From Tanypteryx hageni (lineage: Eukaryota > Arthropoda > Insecta > Odonata > Petaluridae), in assembly GCA_028673005.1 (NCBI GenBank), contig CM054112.1, positions 192,437,518 to 192,501,517 on the forward strand: DNA of 64,000 nucleotides, written 5' to 3'. Shown piece after piece: positions 1 to 14,500 of the stretch. Below the pieces are notes generated by a model, which saw only the letters and a list, made by a program, of their open reading frames with translations, was not told the DNA's origin and searched no databases. Numbering within the stretch: the first letter of the stretch is position 1; every line of letters begins with the position of its first letter. The translations under genes were made by a program, and so were the position numbers.

Positions 1-2184
1 CATTGATAAAAAGCCTGAGAAAAATGAAGGTAATTTCCGTGCAATCCTTAGAGCAAGGCTAGAAGCTGGTGACACCGATTTAAAAAATCACTTTAAACAA
101 TGCGGGCGAAACAGTACCTATTTAAGCGCCAACATCCAGAACCAAATAATATAAATTTGTAATGATTTGATTCTGAAAAGACTTGTTAAAGAAGTAAATG
201 ATGCAAAATGTTTTGCTATTTTAGCAGATGAAACAACAGACATTTCAACAACTGAGCAATTGACATTATGCGTAAGATACGTAGATAAGGAAATTAGAGG
301 TTGCGAGAAATTTTTTGTTTGTTCCAGTTATCGACACTAGTGGAAAAGGTTTGGCTTCTACCATTATAGATAGTTTACTAAAATTTGGTATTGATATTTC
401 CTACCTTTGAGGTCAGGGGTATGATGGTGCTGCTTCCATGAGTGGCAAATTTGAAGGTGTTCAGGCACATATACAACAACAGCTCCCACAAGCATTATAT
501 GCACATTGCACCTCGCATTGTTTAAATTTAGCCATTGGAAACAGTGCAGATAATCAAGATATAAGGAATTGCTTAGGAATTATTGAAAAATCATACACTT
601 TTTTAACACTCCAAAGCGATTAAATATATTATCAAAAAAAATTAGCGAGTGTATTCCCAATTGTAGGCATCTACAATTGAAGCAGATGTGCCCAACTAGA
701 TGGATAGAGCGTCATGATTCTGTCATGGTAATGGTGGAACTTTTAGATGCAATTTACTTAGCGCTCGAAGAAATAAGTGACTGGAATGACAAAGACACTT
801 CATCTACAGCACAGATTCTTCAGAATGCAATATTCCAAGGAAAATTTTTGGTGTCTTTGTATAGTATACAAAAACTGTACAGTTATATGCTGCCATTAAG
901 TAGAGTATTACAAAGTGAAAACATTGACTTAATTTCCGTAATACATCTCGTTGAAGATGTAACATCTGCTCTAAAATGTATCCGAGAAAACGCTGATACA
1001 AACTTTGCAAATATTTTCAAAGAGGCAACAGAAAAAGTAGGAGATTTTGGGGTTGAAATTACAATACCGAGGATATCGAAATATCAAAAAAATAGAAATA
1101 ATATTCCTACTGAACCAGTGGAAGTTTATTACAGGCGATCTGTTTATTCCATTTTTGGATTGTCTTGTGACACAATTAGAGACGAGATTCTTGGCTCATA
1201 AAATTATTTTAAAATCCTTCATGTGCCTCCTTCCAAAAGGATGCAGTTCTACATCAGACGTAGATAGCCTATCAACTTTAGCAAAATTTTATTCTGTGGA
1301 AGTATGCGATTCAGTCTTAGAGAGTGAACTAAAGCTTTGGCAAAAACGGTATGAAAACAGGATACCCCCTACAAATGCATTAGAAGCATTAATGCAATGC
1401 AATCAAAATATATATCCAAACATTCATTATTTATTAAAAATATTTGCAACTCTGCCGGTATCAACTAGCACTCAGAGAGAACATTTTCAACGTTAAGAAG
1501 AATGAAAATGTACTTGCGTAATTCCATGGGACAGGAAAGACTGAATGGTTTAGAGCTCCTCAACATTTATAGGGAAATGGAATTGCTCCCCAAAGACATA
1601 TTAGATGAATTACAAAAAAAGACCGAAGATTAGATATAAAATTGTAATTGTGTTACCCAATTAATTTTTATTTTATGTTTTAGTAAACAAAACCTATAAA
1701 TATTAATTTCATGATATGAAAAATCGAAAGATTTATACTCAAATTCAATGTTAATATACACATTTCTATGAGAAAAACAGATAAATTTGTAACCAACATT
1801 GTTTTTCATTTTATATGTTTTTATGAATGCCTATATGCAGAGGCTGATTTATGCATAGGCACTAGCTGGGGGCCTTGTATTTTTTATGACAACTTATTTT
1901 TTTATATTTGTAAATCAACGAATTTTCTTTTGGCTGTAATGGTATAAATGTTGTAATTTTTAAATTAAATATATTTTATCCATAGGATAATAAATGTGTT
2001 GTTAAAAATATGTATTTTCATACACTAAATCAATGAGTTTCATTCTAAATATACCACTGCCTATGTATATGTTTGTTTGTGAATACATGCATGTGTGTGC
2101 ATGTTTACATATAAAAATGTAAACATGAAAATGAGTGTTTACCATTGTGGGCCCCCCCAAACAAAAATCCTGGGTACGCCTATG
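1..2184 (+). mobile_element. Degenerate hAT transposon, ZMYM1-like transposase, truncated at window edge
   Basis: The plus strand holds pieces of a hAT transposase of the kind annotated as 'zinc finger MYM-type protein 1-like'. Visible pieces are a DUF4371-type segment with ADETTDIS followed by EQLTLCVRYVD (about 170-300), a segment with FEGVQAHIQQQ and AHCTSHCLNLAIG (438-620), a central stretch (677-1200) and the C-terminal dimerisation region with NIHYLLKIFATLPVST (about 1390-1490), then GQERLNGLELLNI in another frame. Stops and frameshifts separate them, so this is a pseudogene. The 3' end runs to about 2184, where a degenerate terminal repeat reads, on the minus strand, CATAGGCGTACCCAGG. 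The 5' part is outside the window. It sits in the PHRF1 intron left of the last visible exon. Confidence 0.85.
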
Positions 2185-2467
2185 CACCGAGGCCAGTGAT
2201 ATGATAAGAAATCAAAGTCTGTACCATGCACAGACACTGGCACTGTGGAGATAAGGCTGTTAAGTTATTGGTGAGGGATGTCACTAACATGGCATCTAAC
2301 ACTGTCATCAAGCACCAGAAATTCTGTCCAATGTAAGGAAGCACATAATTCAGAATGGAGAAGAAACAAATAATGGGGCATAGCGTCTCATTTACTGTAG
2401 CAGTGTTGTCATTTCTTATTATGAAATTATTGTACAAAGTTATGCCAGAGATGAGATATTTTGTTAC

Positions 2468-2596
2468 CTTTGGAACAGATCTGCGAAGAATGTCTTTGTA
2501 CTCTTCCTTGGAGAGATGCTTCTTATTGTAGTGTGGCTTGAGAGCTAGCTTGACTTCTTCAACCACACGCTCCTGTCTATTCAGCTTAATCAGAAA
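2468..2596 (-). CDS. PHRF1: PHRF1 exon 15 (conserved C-terminal helical segment)
   Basis: Forty-three codons: [20 protein letters not shown], then [20 protein letters not shown] and PK|GTAACA. This is the conserved C-terminal region of PHRF1, related to the SRI-type module that contacts the polymerase II CTD. The next part of the module is expected in an exon left of position 1. Confidence 0.92.
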
Positions 2597-5500
2597 CTAG
2601 AAGAAATACATTATGGTTCAAGTTAGGATAAAACATGAATATATAAGAGGATAATAAACATTTAAGCAACATCAGAGAAGGTAGAATACAATATATAGGG
2701 CCTAATATGTGACAAACATAATTAGGTGTTAGAATCCTACAAGAAATTTTTATGTTACTCCTTATGCCTACTATAGTTCAACAGGTTTTTTATACTACAA
2801 TACACAAAGATATGAAAAGTATCATCCACCATTTACTTATATAAATAAACTTAGGAAAATTTTAATAAGAACTCTTAAACTAATCTTTATGTTAAAAGCA
2901 CAATGGCTTATTAACGCAATGTAAAGTGGTGCAGCTATAAAGGTTACATACCTTTTCTTTTACTTGCATTTCCACAGCAGAGTTTGGCAACTCATCCAAA
3001 ATTGTGAGGTGATGATCTTCTTCAGAACGGACATTTATCTTCCCTAAAAAAAGAAAATATCTCTAAATTTATAATCAGTTTATAATTAAAAAATCAGAAC
3101 ATAAGTCATTGGAAGTACAGTACCGCCCATAAGTATTTTACCTCCTATGACATTCACTGGAAATCATGTTTAGACCTTATAAACCGTGCTGATTCCATAC
3201 ACACAAGCATCTACTTAGTCATTTTACGAATAAAACATCCAAGCGCATTGTATCAGTGGGTTCAAGGGTTTTTAAATGCCGCAGAATGCAAGATTTGCAC
3301 GACGTGCTGATAGATAGGAATATTTGCGGCATTTTAAAATTATCGTGCCATTCACATATGCATCCCTTTAGTCACCAATTGGCGCAAGGTATGCCATTTC
3401 ACAGTTTGAAAACCTGCTTAGTGGATCTCAGACGTCCGGAAAATCAAAACTTCAACAGTTTGTTGTGACAGTTGTGTATGTCAGTGTTTCTCAAACAGTG
3501 GGCCATGGCCCCCTAGGGGGTCACAAAATTATTTGGGTGCAAGGTGGAATGTCGAAAATAAAGTTTTCATGAACAAAAAAATTTTACCAGGCAATTTTAG
3601 GAAATATGATGCGATAAAAGTTATTAATAGTTACATAAAGTGAAGAAATTTGCAAACAAGTTTCTTATTTTTACTATTTAAAATTCAAAGGGGGCCGGAT
3701 AATATTCAAGGGAGCCGCGACAATTGCAAGTTTGAGAACCACTGGTGTATGTGACTCAGCCTCGTACTATGACTCGAAAGCGAGAAATCGGTGTCGAAAC
3801 GCATGGTGGTATTAGCACTTTGGAAAGAAGGTTATTCTGTTAGACAAAAAACATGCATAATGTATCCAACTGTGCTCTACACCAGTGTTTCTCAAACTGT
3901 GGACTGCAAAATTATTTCTGATGCAAGGTGAAGTGTCGAAAAATAAAGTTTTCATGAATAATAAAATTTTATTAGGGAATTTTTGGAAAAACGACGTGAC
4001 AAAAATTATTAATTGATACATATATATAGTGAAGAAATCTGCAATCAAGTTTCTTATTTTAACTATTTTCAATTCAAAGGGGGCTGCATGATATTCAAGG
4101 GGGTCGTGACAATTGAAAGTTTGAGAACCACTGCTCTCCACTGTCAACAGAAATGAGAAAGTGGGATGCAATTCCAATCGCACTCGGTCTGGGAAGTCTA
4201 GAATCATGTAAGAACAGGAGGATAAGTTTATTAGGGTCACCAGCAAATGGTGCAGGACCAAAACTGCATGATGAAGTGAATGCCATGCGGGAGACTCCTG
4301 TGTCAGTGAAAACAGTGCAGCGCCATCTGAGGGAGTATGGACTCAATGGGTATGTAGCCGCAAGAAAACCACTTCTTCGCAAACAAAACAAGAGGAAACG
4401 GTTAGAATGGGCCTGAAAACACAAAGATTGGAACTTGGAGCAGTGGAAAAGAGTGCTATTTACTGATGAATCAAAGTTTGAATTGTATGGTGGGAAACGC
4501 AGGCAGTATGTGTGCAGACAAACTGGTGATAGGATGTTGGAGCAGTGTGTTGTCCCCACAGTGAAACATGGAGGAGGGTCGGTGATGATTTGGAGCAAAA
4601 TTTGTGCAAAGTAACAATTTCAGTGACTTGTTTACAATTTTGGTCAATTTTCCTGGGTAGTAAAATATTTATGGCAGGTACTGTATGTGGTGTTTAAACG
4701 ACAAGCATACCATATAAGAAAAATATAGATTGGCCTTATCTGTTCTGGTCTGACTGGAGCACATTTTATAAATACATTTAAAAATAGAATCCAAGTACAG
4801 ACAAAAGACTTAGATGTTCCCATGCCTATCCATATAGTTAGCATTTCACTCTGAAAACATTAAAATGTACAGGTAAGCCCCACTTAATGTGGGGGATGCA
4901 TTTCTGAGGTCTCTGCATTAAGCAAAAATCCCCATTCGCCGGGGCACCATAACCTTTAGGCATCCAGAGGGAAATAACTTCCCAAATGGTATTTCTGGAC
5001 CCACATTCAGTGTAAAACATATTTCTACCAGACTTTTAGAACATAATTTATTAAACAAACTATAAAATTACCTAGTGAACATTAAGACAAATAGCTTTTT
5101 AGTGGTAATCATACATAATTTCAATAAATTTCTCTGAACACCTACGAAGTTTTATTTAAAAAAAAAAGAGTCCAGGGTCACCTGCTTAGCTTTATTTCAC
5201 TTATTACGTAAAATTTGTTGGTAGCATTCAAATAGTCCATCTCAGGCCCACTTCACGGCATTCACTCGTGTGAAGTCATTTTAAGTCATCCCAAAGACTA
5301 AGTGCTTTATTAACAATGATTTGCATAGACACAGGCATAGAGTGCTTATGCAAATCTTCTATCCATTTACCTAATAAATTTTCCATTTCTGTGTGAGAAA
5401 CTTTGGTGGCTGTTAATGACATAACACTCTCGCCAGGCCTTTAGTAATTTGTCTTTCCTTTTCATAATTGTCCTGACTGTAGACTCCACCAACCTGTAAT

Positions 5501-8500
5501 CCCTACAAACTGCTGTAACACCACTGCCTTCCACTACTTTTTCAATAATTTTTAATTTCGTATTCGAACATTTCGACTGTTAAAATACAAGCTCCCATAA
5601 GTCGATCCTGACACATTAGAGGTGGAATAGTGGGAGGCAATAGCCAATGGGGAAAGAGGAGCGATGCTCTTGCAGCTCCACTTATAGATCAAACCCATAG
5701 CAGTGCATGTTGGGTTTTCTGCAATTTATATATCATTATATATTATTAGACGTACTTTACCAGCGAAGCGGTATTAGTGGACGATTCTCTCAGCAAACAA
5801 CAATTAAAAGTCGATATATTTCTCTCTCATTCTCTTATATTATCCATGAGGTATAGATTAAAAAATTTACTTGGATAGAGAACAACATTTACTACAAGAT
5901 AGTCTCCGAGACTATAGTTTTGGGGATAAAAATTTGAGAATCACCCAATCTTTCGATACCGTTACATACATACGTATTTCCCATTAAGAACGCCTTTGAA
6001 ATCTCTGTGTATTCCATTTATGGAGTATACTTTTCCATCTTGTTATACATTATATGCATTCAAACATTAACTTCCCTCCACGCGTATCACATGTTTTTTC
6101 ATACCCAAGTAAAAAGTATTTTTTGATGTGTAGCATTATTGTTTTATTATTATTTATAATGATACGTTAATATGGTAAATTAACACTGTAATAAAGTAAT
6201 AGTCGAAAATTATAAATTTAAATCAGTTTTTTGTAAGTGAAGCTAATTTTTTTAGGGGTCGGCTTAAATTCAAGGTCGTCTTCCTTTTGGGTAAATATGG
6301 TATATCTCTGTCTATTAAAAATTTCCTCTCCCCCCTCAGTTGCTGCATCAATAAACATATTACGTAATTTTAATGACTAAATACTGCAAAACGATATAAC
6401 AGAAATGCCAGGAAAATATTCAATTTTTATTTACCGATTTATTTTCAAATCAGTTTTAATCAACCAAACAATCAAAAATTATTTAAAACACAGCTCACTT
6501 GAGTTCAGTAGTTGTAATATTTACGTTTACGTTATTTTCTTTGCCGTAGATTTCTTTTCGTTTAGAAAATCTGCCATGTATGCATAAGGAATTAAATGTA
6601 TTTTGTAATTATAGTAGATCTTATTTACTTCAGTAACCAATAAGATTGCTTAATTAAGTAGCTATGCATGAATTTTTATTTATTTTTGTGATTTTCTTAT
6701 TGTCTTGGACTGTAAGTTCTTAATATCAAATTTCATAAATATCCGTTTTGCAAAGCCGAGAACTAACATACAGATGGTTGGACAGACAAACCGAAACTGG
6801 AAGCGGAATGTGCATAAAGACCGAGATTAGATTAATACAAGCATGGAAAGGTGTACTCCATGTCAGAGTGCACAGAGTTTCCAAATGCATTCTTTGAGAT
6901 CGACAAATTTGAGTAAAATTCCGCAATACCAAATTTTATCAAATATGTCCTGTGGTTCCCGAGTTGAAACAGGTACATCATAAGCTACATGTAGTTCTTC
7001 ATGTAAAGTGGTTGTAATTATCGTCCAATTTCAACCAAAATTGGAATAGGCCGACAAATTTTAGTAAAACTTCCCCATACCAAATTTTATCAAAATACGT
7101 CCAGTGGTTCCCGAATTGCAAAACAGGCACGTTGTAAAATACTTCATGTAAAGTGGTCGTTATTGTAGTCCAACTTTAACCAAAATCGGAATCAGTCGAC
7201 AAATTTTAGTAAAACTACCCAATACCAAATTTCATTCAAGTATGTCCAGCGGTTCCAGAGTTGTAAAAATTTTAATTAATATTTTTGGAATGAACAAAAG
7301 AACATCAAAAATCGTATAATTATGTAAATAAGTTAATTTCTTTGTCTTTAAATTGATCATAAACCTTACGTTTTACAGAAAAAATTATTTGACAAAAATG
7401 TGTATTTAATTATTTGCATTTAACTTTTGTTTCCAATATTTTTCTCTCAGACGAGTATTTAACAAGACTCACAAAACACGTTGTAAAATATATGTAGGTA
7501 TTCATGTAAAGTGGTCTTAATTATTGTCTGATTTTAACCAAAATTGGAATCAGTCGACAAATTTTAGTATTTCATTGAAGTAAGTCTAGCGGTTCAGGAG
7601 ATTAAACATGCGGACGGACAGATGGAAACGACCTCTCCTATATGCGTTCACTTCACGCAAAGAACGCATAATAACCAGATTCAAGAACCGAAACCGGGGT
7701 CAGATTAATATAACCGGAGCCAAGAACCATCCCATCCCTAATAAAAACAAATATTTTTTTGTGATGCATCAAAATAAAATCTTTCCATTAAGTTACACTG
7801 AAAACATCAATTGAATCTGACACAAAAATTGTAAAAAGCTAAAGAATATATTTTCGCATTAACATTCAAAAATGAAACTAGTTGCTTATTGCAGCATCAA
7901 TAAAATATGCGCTTACTTCCACCCGGCATGGTAAATTAATGTAATGGAAATCATAAATATGAGTGGGTTTATTTTTAGAAATGTATTCCAAAATATTAGA
8001 GCCTCCTGGTGGAGAACATTTCAACTAACTCTGACGGTCCCGCATTTAAGGTTATACCAGTTCCTTGTATGGCCAAGAGATGGCAGTAATACAAAAATGC
8101 AGGAAATTAATGTTTTTATCAAATTTTTCGGTTCAAATTATGTTTTGCAACAAATGCTGCTATTAGATATTCATACTTTTTTATTTTAATGTTTTTACGA
8201 CATTAATGTAATGCAATGGAAATCAAGAATGTGCATGGCTATACTTTTTAGAAATGCATGTCAAAATACTAGTGCCTCCTGGTGGAGAACACAAACTATC
8301 TCTAACAGTCCCACATTTTAAGGTAAAATTGCACAACAATAAAATTTTCTATCGAAATCTTCTTTTCAAATTAGGTTTTCCAACAATTGCTTATATTAGA
8401 TATTCATACTTTTTTAATTTTAATGTTTTAAGCGATATTTGCAACAAAAAAGGAACTATAAATACTTTTAATGAAATTTCAATAATGTAGTTAACAGGCC

Positions 8501-11500
8501 ATGGGTCAGTGTTGTCTAATAACCATTTGGGGACAAAAGGTAATGGTATATTGTCACGGAGGGGTGACCCGTGACCTTCGCATATGATAGATGTGAAGTG
8601 TCATTGTTCTTTCCTGACACACTGACAAAATGCACTTAATATATAGATGTTTTATCACCTATTGAGATGTATATCTTACAGGCACCTATTCATTCTACTT
8701 CCTAAAAATTTTCTGTGAATCAAAAATAAATATTATCAACAGCACTAGGTCAAGTCAATTTAGACAAAATTAAATGAAAATTATTATGACTGCAATATTC
8801 AGAATTATCCATTATTTTTACAAACTTCCATTAATATGAATGTTTCTACATTATTCACTGAAATCATGCATTTCCCATTCATTGACTACACTGAGCAACA
8901 ACATGCATAATGGATAAATGAAACTACACTTTCTCATTACCTCCTTTGTTTCTCTGTTTTCCACTTTTGCCACCACCCTTGTGATTCTTTACATTCCTCT
9001 GTGGCATCTTTCCACCTCCACTGTTTCTTCTCATCGGCGAACTTCCAAACAAGCTATCAAACTTGTCCTGAAAAAATGAGGAGTAAATAGAAAATATCGA
9101 CCCACTTCCATTAAAACCATTCAACGGAATGTTTCATCAATGAAAATGTTAGATTTAAATCCCACAATCAAAATGAAAATTTTCTCTGGGCAAGATTAAT
9201 TATACTCACTTGTGAAGATGCAGCAGTTCTTTGACTGCCTTTTACCGTTGCTTTACTTGGCTGTTGGGGCTGGCTCAGTATAGAAGGCTGTCGAGCAGAA
9301 CCAGCAGACTCATACGATGGAGGCTCAAACAGATCATCCCCTTCACTGGAAGCAGGGGAATATGGCGATTCCAAATCCATATCCACCACATCCACTCTGT
9401 CTTGGCCAGTTCCAGGGGCTTGGTCCTTACCATTAGCAGTGGCAACCCTAAATTATAAATTTGTTTCCATTAGTGACCTAGAAGAAATTACAATTGTCAC
9501 TCCTATGGTAATTTTCATTGTTATAAACAGTCTTACAAGGGAATGATATGGTTGATGACTCTGTGATTTAACACTGTTGGGACCACCGACGCATACACTG
9601 CGACCGAGCATATATGCACGCACCTACCTGCCGATGCAGCATATGCGTTCAAGGTCTCACAATTTCTAACGGCATCCCCACTCTTGCAAAGAGCTGGGAA
9701 TGAGCTGGTAAGGACAGTGGGCCTCAGTTTTGGCACAAGCTTTACTGTAGTATCATTGGTCCCGAGTTTTTTTCGAGTGATTTTTTTATCTTCAGTACTT
9801 CATTTTAAGCTCCTTGAAATTGTTGTGTCTTGTGAAATTGCATTATATGAAGCATTATGTTAAAGGAAATAGGGAGTTTAGGTTCTTGGATCTCATATGC
9901 TAAACATTTTTTAGTATATTGTTTTGAACGGTATTTAAATACATAAAATAATACCGTATTTAATAGCATAATCCCGTAAATTCTCGAGTAGTATTTACAA
10001 TATTAAATAAAAATATTAGTCAATCATATTTTCTGTAATTTATCTATCTATCTCAGACCCAAAATAAGTATATGAAGTGGCAAAAGGAAATAAATGCTTT
10101 TTGTTTAGCGGATAAAAAGGAACTTGATGACGTCATGGATCGTGGAAGCAGTCACCATGGCTGAATTATCCAGCCATCTTCCTCTAATTGGAGTTCACCG
10201 GCTTTCCTCAATCCCAAGAAGGATGGATCAGAGCTACTCGTGGTCGATTATAGGAAATTAAATAAACAAGTGAAGGTGGACAGCTTTCCTACTCCCTCAA
10301 TAGAACGTGCTCTACAATATTTGGGCTCTGCTAAATACTTCACAATCTTCAATTTGAATTCTGCCTTCCATCAGATTCCCTTAACTCCGGTCTCCAAGGA
10401 ATATACTGCTTTCGTCACGTCTTTTGGCCTATATCAATATAATTGCCTTCCCTTCGGTCTAACAACATCTCCACAAGTATTCTCAAGGCTGATTGACAAA
10501 GTGCTAGGTGATTTAAAATATTGTTCACTGCAAAGATCCCTTTCTGGAAACACCAATTTTTTCCTAAGTCATGACAACAAGATAGATTTCTTTATACAGC
10601 AATTTTTGCACTTTGTGAATAATAATGATAAGGAAAATTACAAGGGACCATCAAAATTATTCAAAATTTATTCTTTTATGACTGTTGAAGTCAAAATTTC
10701 AAAATTTGTATCAGCCAGGCAAATATATTTGTATCGATGAATCTTTAACACTGTGGAAGGGTAGGTTAGGATTTAGGCAGTACCTTCCATTGAAGGCATC
10801 TAAGTTTGGTATAAAAACTTTTGAGCTGTGTGAATCAAAAACTGGCTATCTTTGGAATTTCATTGTAATCACGGGTGCTGGCTCAGATATAACCTATAAG
10901 GTGAACGTGGAGGACAATTTGCAAAGTTCCAAAGTAGTTGTGAAACTAATTCAGCCATTGTTTGGAATGGGTCATTCACTCTGGATGGAGGACTATTACA
11001 CCTCCCCTTACTTAGCACCACTTCTTACTAAAAATGGAGTGAATGTTGCATGTACCCTGAGGTTTAATAGAAAAAATGTTCCTACTGTCTTAAAAAATAA
11101 AAAGTTACGTAAGGGTGAGGTAGTAGCATATTATAGTAATGGCTATGAAGTGGAGAGATAAAAGAGATGTTGCAATGATTTCTACTTTCCATAACAATGA
11201 AATGATCGTAAAAGTACTAGAGGTGTAGATGTTATAAAACCTAAATGCATTGATGAAAACAATTCAGCCATGGGGGATGTGGATCTAAAAGATCAAAGGT
11301 TGTAAGCGTATTTAGCAGAAAGGAAAAGGGGAATGAAGTGGTATGTTAAATTTTTCAAAAGAATTCTAAAAGTCACTCTACACAATTCGTACATTTTGTA
11401 TTGTGCTAATAATGGCTACATGGACCATCTCCTCTATAGAATGACCTTAGTGAAAGCTCTTATAGAAACTATCAGACCCCAGGTAGCCAGATCAAGTGCA

Positions 11501-14500
11501 GGTATTTGAGAGGCACTTCATCGAGAAAATTCCCTCAACTGGCAAGAAAGCTAAGCCTCAGAGGTGCTGTGTGGTTTGCAATAAGCAAGGTCAGAATAAA
11601 GAAAGCATATATTGGTGCCCTGACTGCAAAGTGGGACTTTATTTTAAAAAATGTTTCTAAACATTACATACAGTGGAGAATTTTTAAAATGTAATTAATA
11701 AAATGTATTTATTTGTATCAATAAATGTTTCACCAATGATAATAATGTACAACTCATCATTAAGAAATGGTTTTTGCAATAAATTTTTATGTAATCACGC
11801 TCACCAGGAAGAAGGTAAATTTTGGAGACATGCATCACGTGGAAAAACATAATTTTTAAAATAATTATATTCGTCCTACATGTTAGATTTATGACTAAAA
11901 GATAGCCAAGAGATTATTCTTACATCTTATTCAAGTTTTTTTGGTGTAAGATGTAGAATTAAACAGCAGTTATCCATCAAATATTATTTCATTTTTCAAA
12001 ACAAATGAATACCATGAAATCATTCTTTAATAAAATCGTTCACATAATCGCATTTCAATTATCATTTTTCAAAGAGAATGGTGTGTTTTTGACGAATATG
12101 TCTTGAAAGTTTGGCATTTATTGGACCAGTAGTTATTGAATATTGATAAAATAAATAAAGCAGTGTAATTTTCCTTCAGCTTTCTAAGATTTATATACTG
12201 TTTTGGGGTCGACGGCAGGATATTTAAATACCAGCTTGAGGGGTTAATGAATCTTTAATTTTAGGGGTTTTGTGTCCTTCGAATGCATCTAGTACAAGCA
12301 TCCCTCTTTTTTAGGTTGGTTTCCGAAGGAAATGGTCCTGTCTGTGTGTGTGTCCCCTACTAACAGCTTTTGCACCAATGGACTGATTTTCATGAAACTT
12401 GGTGTGAGGCTTGCGCTGCCAGAGCCACCTCCGGGCTGTATTTTATTTGGCGAAGATTGAAGTCCCGGGTTCGATTCCAGGAATGTTTATTCCCTATTTG
12501 TTTTACATAGGAAATCCAAAATCCATCGTGCAGAGATGTTTTCTTTAATACTCTAAAATATCTAAAAATTCTGGTATCGGAGTGAGGTTTGTACAGTTCT
12601 TATAGGAAAAGAATGTAGATTTTTAATTCTTTTCACATAATTTTAAAATTGACCGTATTTTCTTGAATTTCTACTAAAAGAGTGTTTTTGCGTTTTAAAT
12701 AGAATTTTTTCGGATTGTTGCCACGGAGACGATTATTACCAAACATAGACAAGTGAACAAATGGGTTATTTTCTTTTCCACTCGACTATCCTTCAGTAAT
12801 GGACATTTGATCCATACATATTAGCATATAAACAGTAACATTTATTAAATTTATTTTTAAAAAATACATGCAAAATATGTCCAAGAGATTTTGACATTGT
12901 TTTTAGTATTTATAACCTGATTAATTTGTTTTCCGATTTTTCTCTATCATTGATAAACTATGAACTACAAGTGGTATCTATGGTATGAGAATTCCTTGGA
13001 ATGACTAACACATACTGAAACATTTCTTGTCAATATAACTAATCAATTCGAGACGTCAACTCTATGGAAACCAGCCTCCTTATCCTGGTTTAGACTTTTT
13101 GTCTTAATAGTGCTCCTGGTCTTCTATTCCAGACAATGCGTAACCAGTCCCTCATAAGTTCTTTTGACACCCATCCATTTTCATGACAACTATAAATAAT
13201 TCTAAAAAGCATTTGCTACTTCGTTTTAGGATAAAATATGGTGATAATTTCGCTCCATCTACTAAACAGCCAACAATACTGCAACTCACATTTTTTTGTT
13301 ACCTGTCGTTATTATCAGAGATTTTGCACCTTTTACATTGACATGGCATGTCGAAGAAAACTGGTATTCCATCAGAATTGAATATTTGACTCAAAAGGTA
13401 ATTGTTGGATTTTTTAACTCTAATTATGAGGTGCTACCCAAAAGTTCCGGGAATTTGTGCAAAAAAAAAAAAATTGCTTACGCTAAGTCCTAATTTCCAC
13501 CATCTCCACCAAAGTAGTCCCCTTGGGCTTTTATACAGCATTCCCAGCGTTTTTTCCATGATGCGAAGCATCCTTGGAAGTCCGCAGGTGTAAGCGTGTT
13601 AAGAACCTCTTGCGATTCTGCCCGGATCTCCTCAATCGTGTCAAAACATCGCCCTTTCAGCCGGAGTTTCATTTTGGGGAACAGGAAAAAGTGGCAGGGG
13701 GCAAGGTCAGGAGAGTAAGGGGGGTGTGGAATGAGTGTCATGTTCTTGGAAGCCAGGAACTGCATAATAATGAGTGATGTGTGGGCAGGCGCATTGTCAT
13801 GGTGGAGCGCCCAGTCATTGTTGCGCCACTTGTCTGGGCGTTTGCATCGGACGTTCTCCCTTAGCCGCTTCAAAACATCGCAGTAAAACTTTCCATTGAC
13901 AGTTTGACTGGGTGGGAGGAATTCTTTGTGAACGATCCCGTTGACTTCAAAAAAATGATCAGCATGGACTTGACATTGCTGCGAAATTGACGCGCTTTTT
14001 TCGGCCGTGGTGAATTTGGCAACTTACACCTTGACGACTGCTGTTTTGTCTCAGGGTCATAACCATAAACCCAAGATTCATCACCAGTTATGACCTTGGA
14101 GATGAAGTTGGGATCATCTCTAACTTCATTTTGAAGCTCCCTGCAGACAGCAACGCCATGGGCTTTCTGGTCATTGCTCAGCAGTCTCGGAACAAATTTT
14201 GCAGCAATGCATCTCATGTTCATATCCTCTGACAAAATGCATTGACACGTCCCATACAACAGTCCGACGATGTCACAAACATCATGGATTGTTCGCCTTT
14301 GGTCTTCCAGGATAGCCTCATGCACTTTTGCAACATTTTCCGGAGTTGTGCTTGTTGACGGTCAACCAGAACGCCCATCGTCGTCGACAGACATCCGTCC
14401 TTGAAACGTTTGTACCAAAAAAAATGTTTTGCTTTGGCTTAAAGCATCATCACCAAATGCTTGTTTAAGCATTGTGTGTGTTTCTGCTGCCGTTTTGCCA

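Larger units (their letters stand above)
3118..4683 (+). mobile_element. Tc1-like transposon, broken, with two MITE insertions
   Basis: Ends are inverted: left CAGTACCGCCCATAAG, right (minus strand) CAGTACCTGCCATAAA, flanked by TA on both sides. Inside, the plus strand reads [12 protein letters not shown] near 3770, and further on [27 protein letters not shown] and [17 protein letters not shown]. The last carries the first catalytic Asp of a Tc1 DDE transposase. The frame is broken and the element lacks the C-terminal catalytic part. Subtracting the two MITEs leaves about 1.0 kb, so it is also internally deleted. It lies in PHRF1 intron 13. Confidence 0.85.

Noticed and set aside
2180..2467. 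Continuation of the PHRF1 exon 15 frame to a stop
   Set aside because: The frame runs through a good GTAACA donor into non-conserved sequence; the conserved C-terminal module should continue in a further exon.
4095..4598. 167-codon minus-strand open frame
   Set aside because: It is the reverse strand of the Tc1 transposase, which reads clearly on the plus strand.
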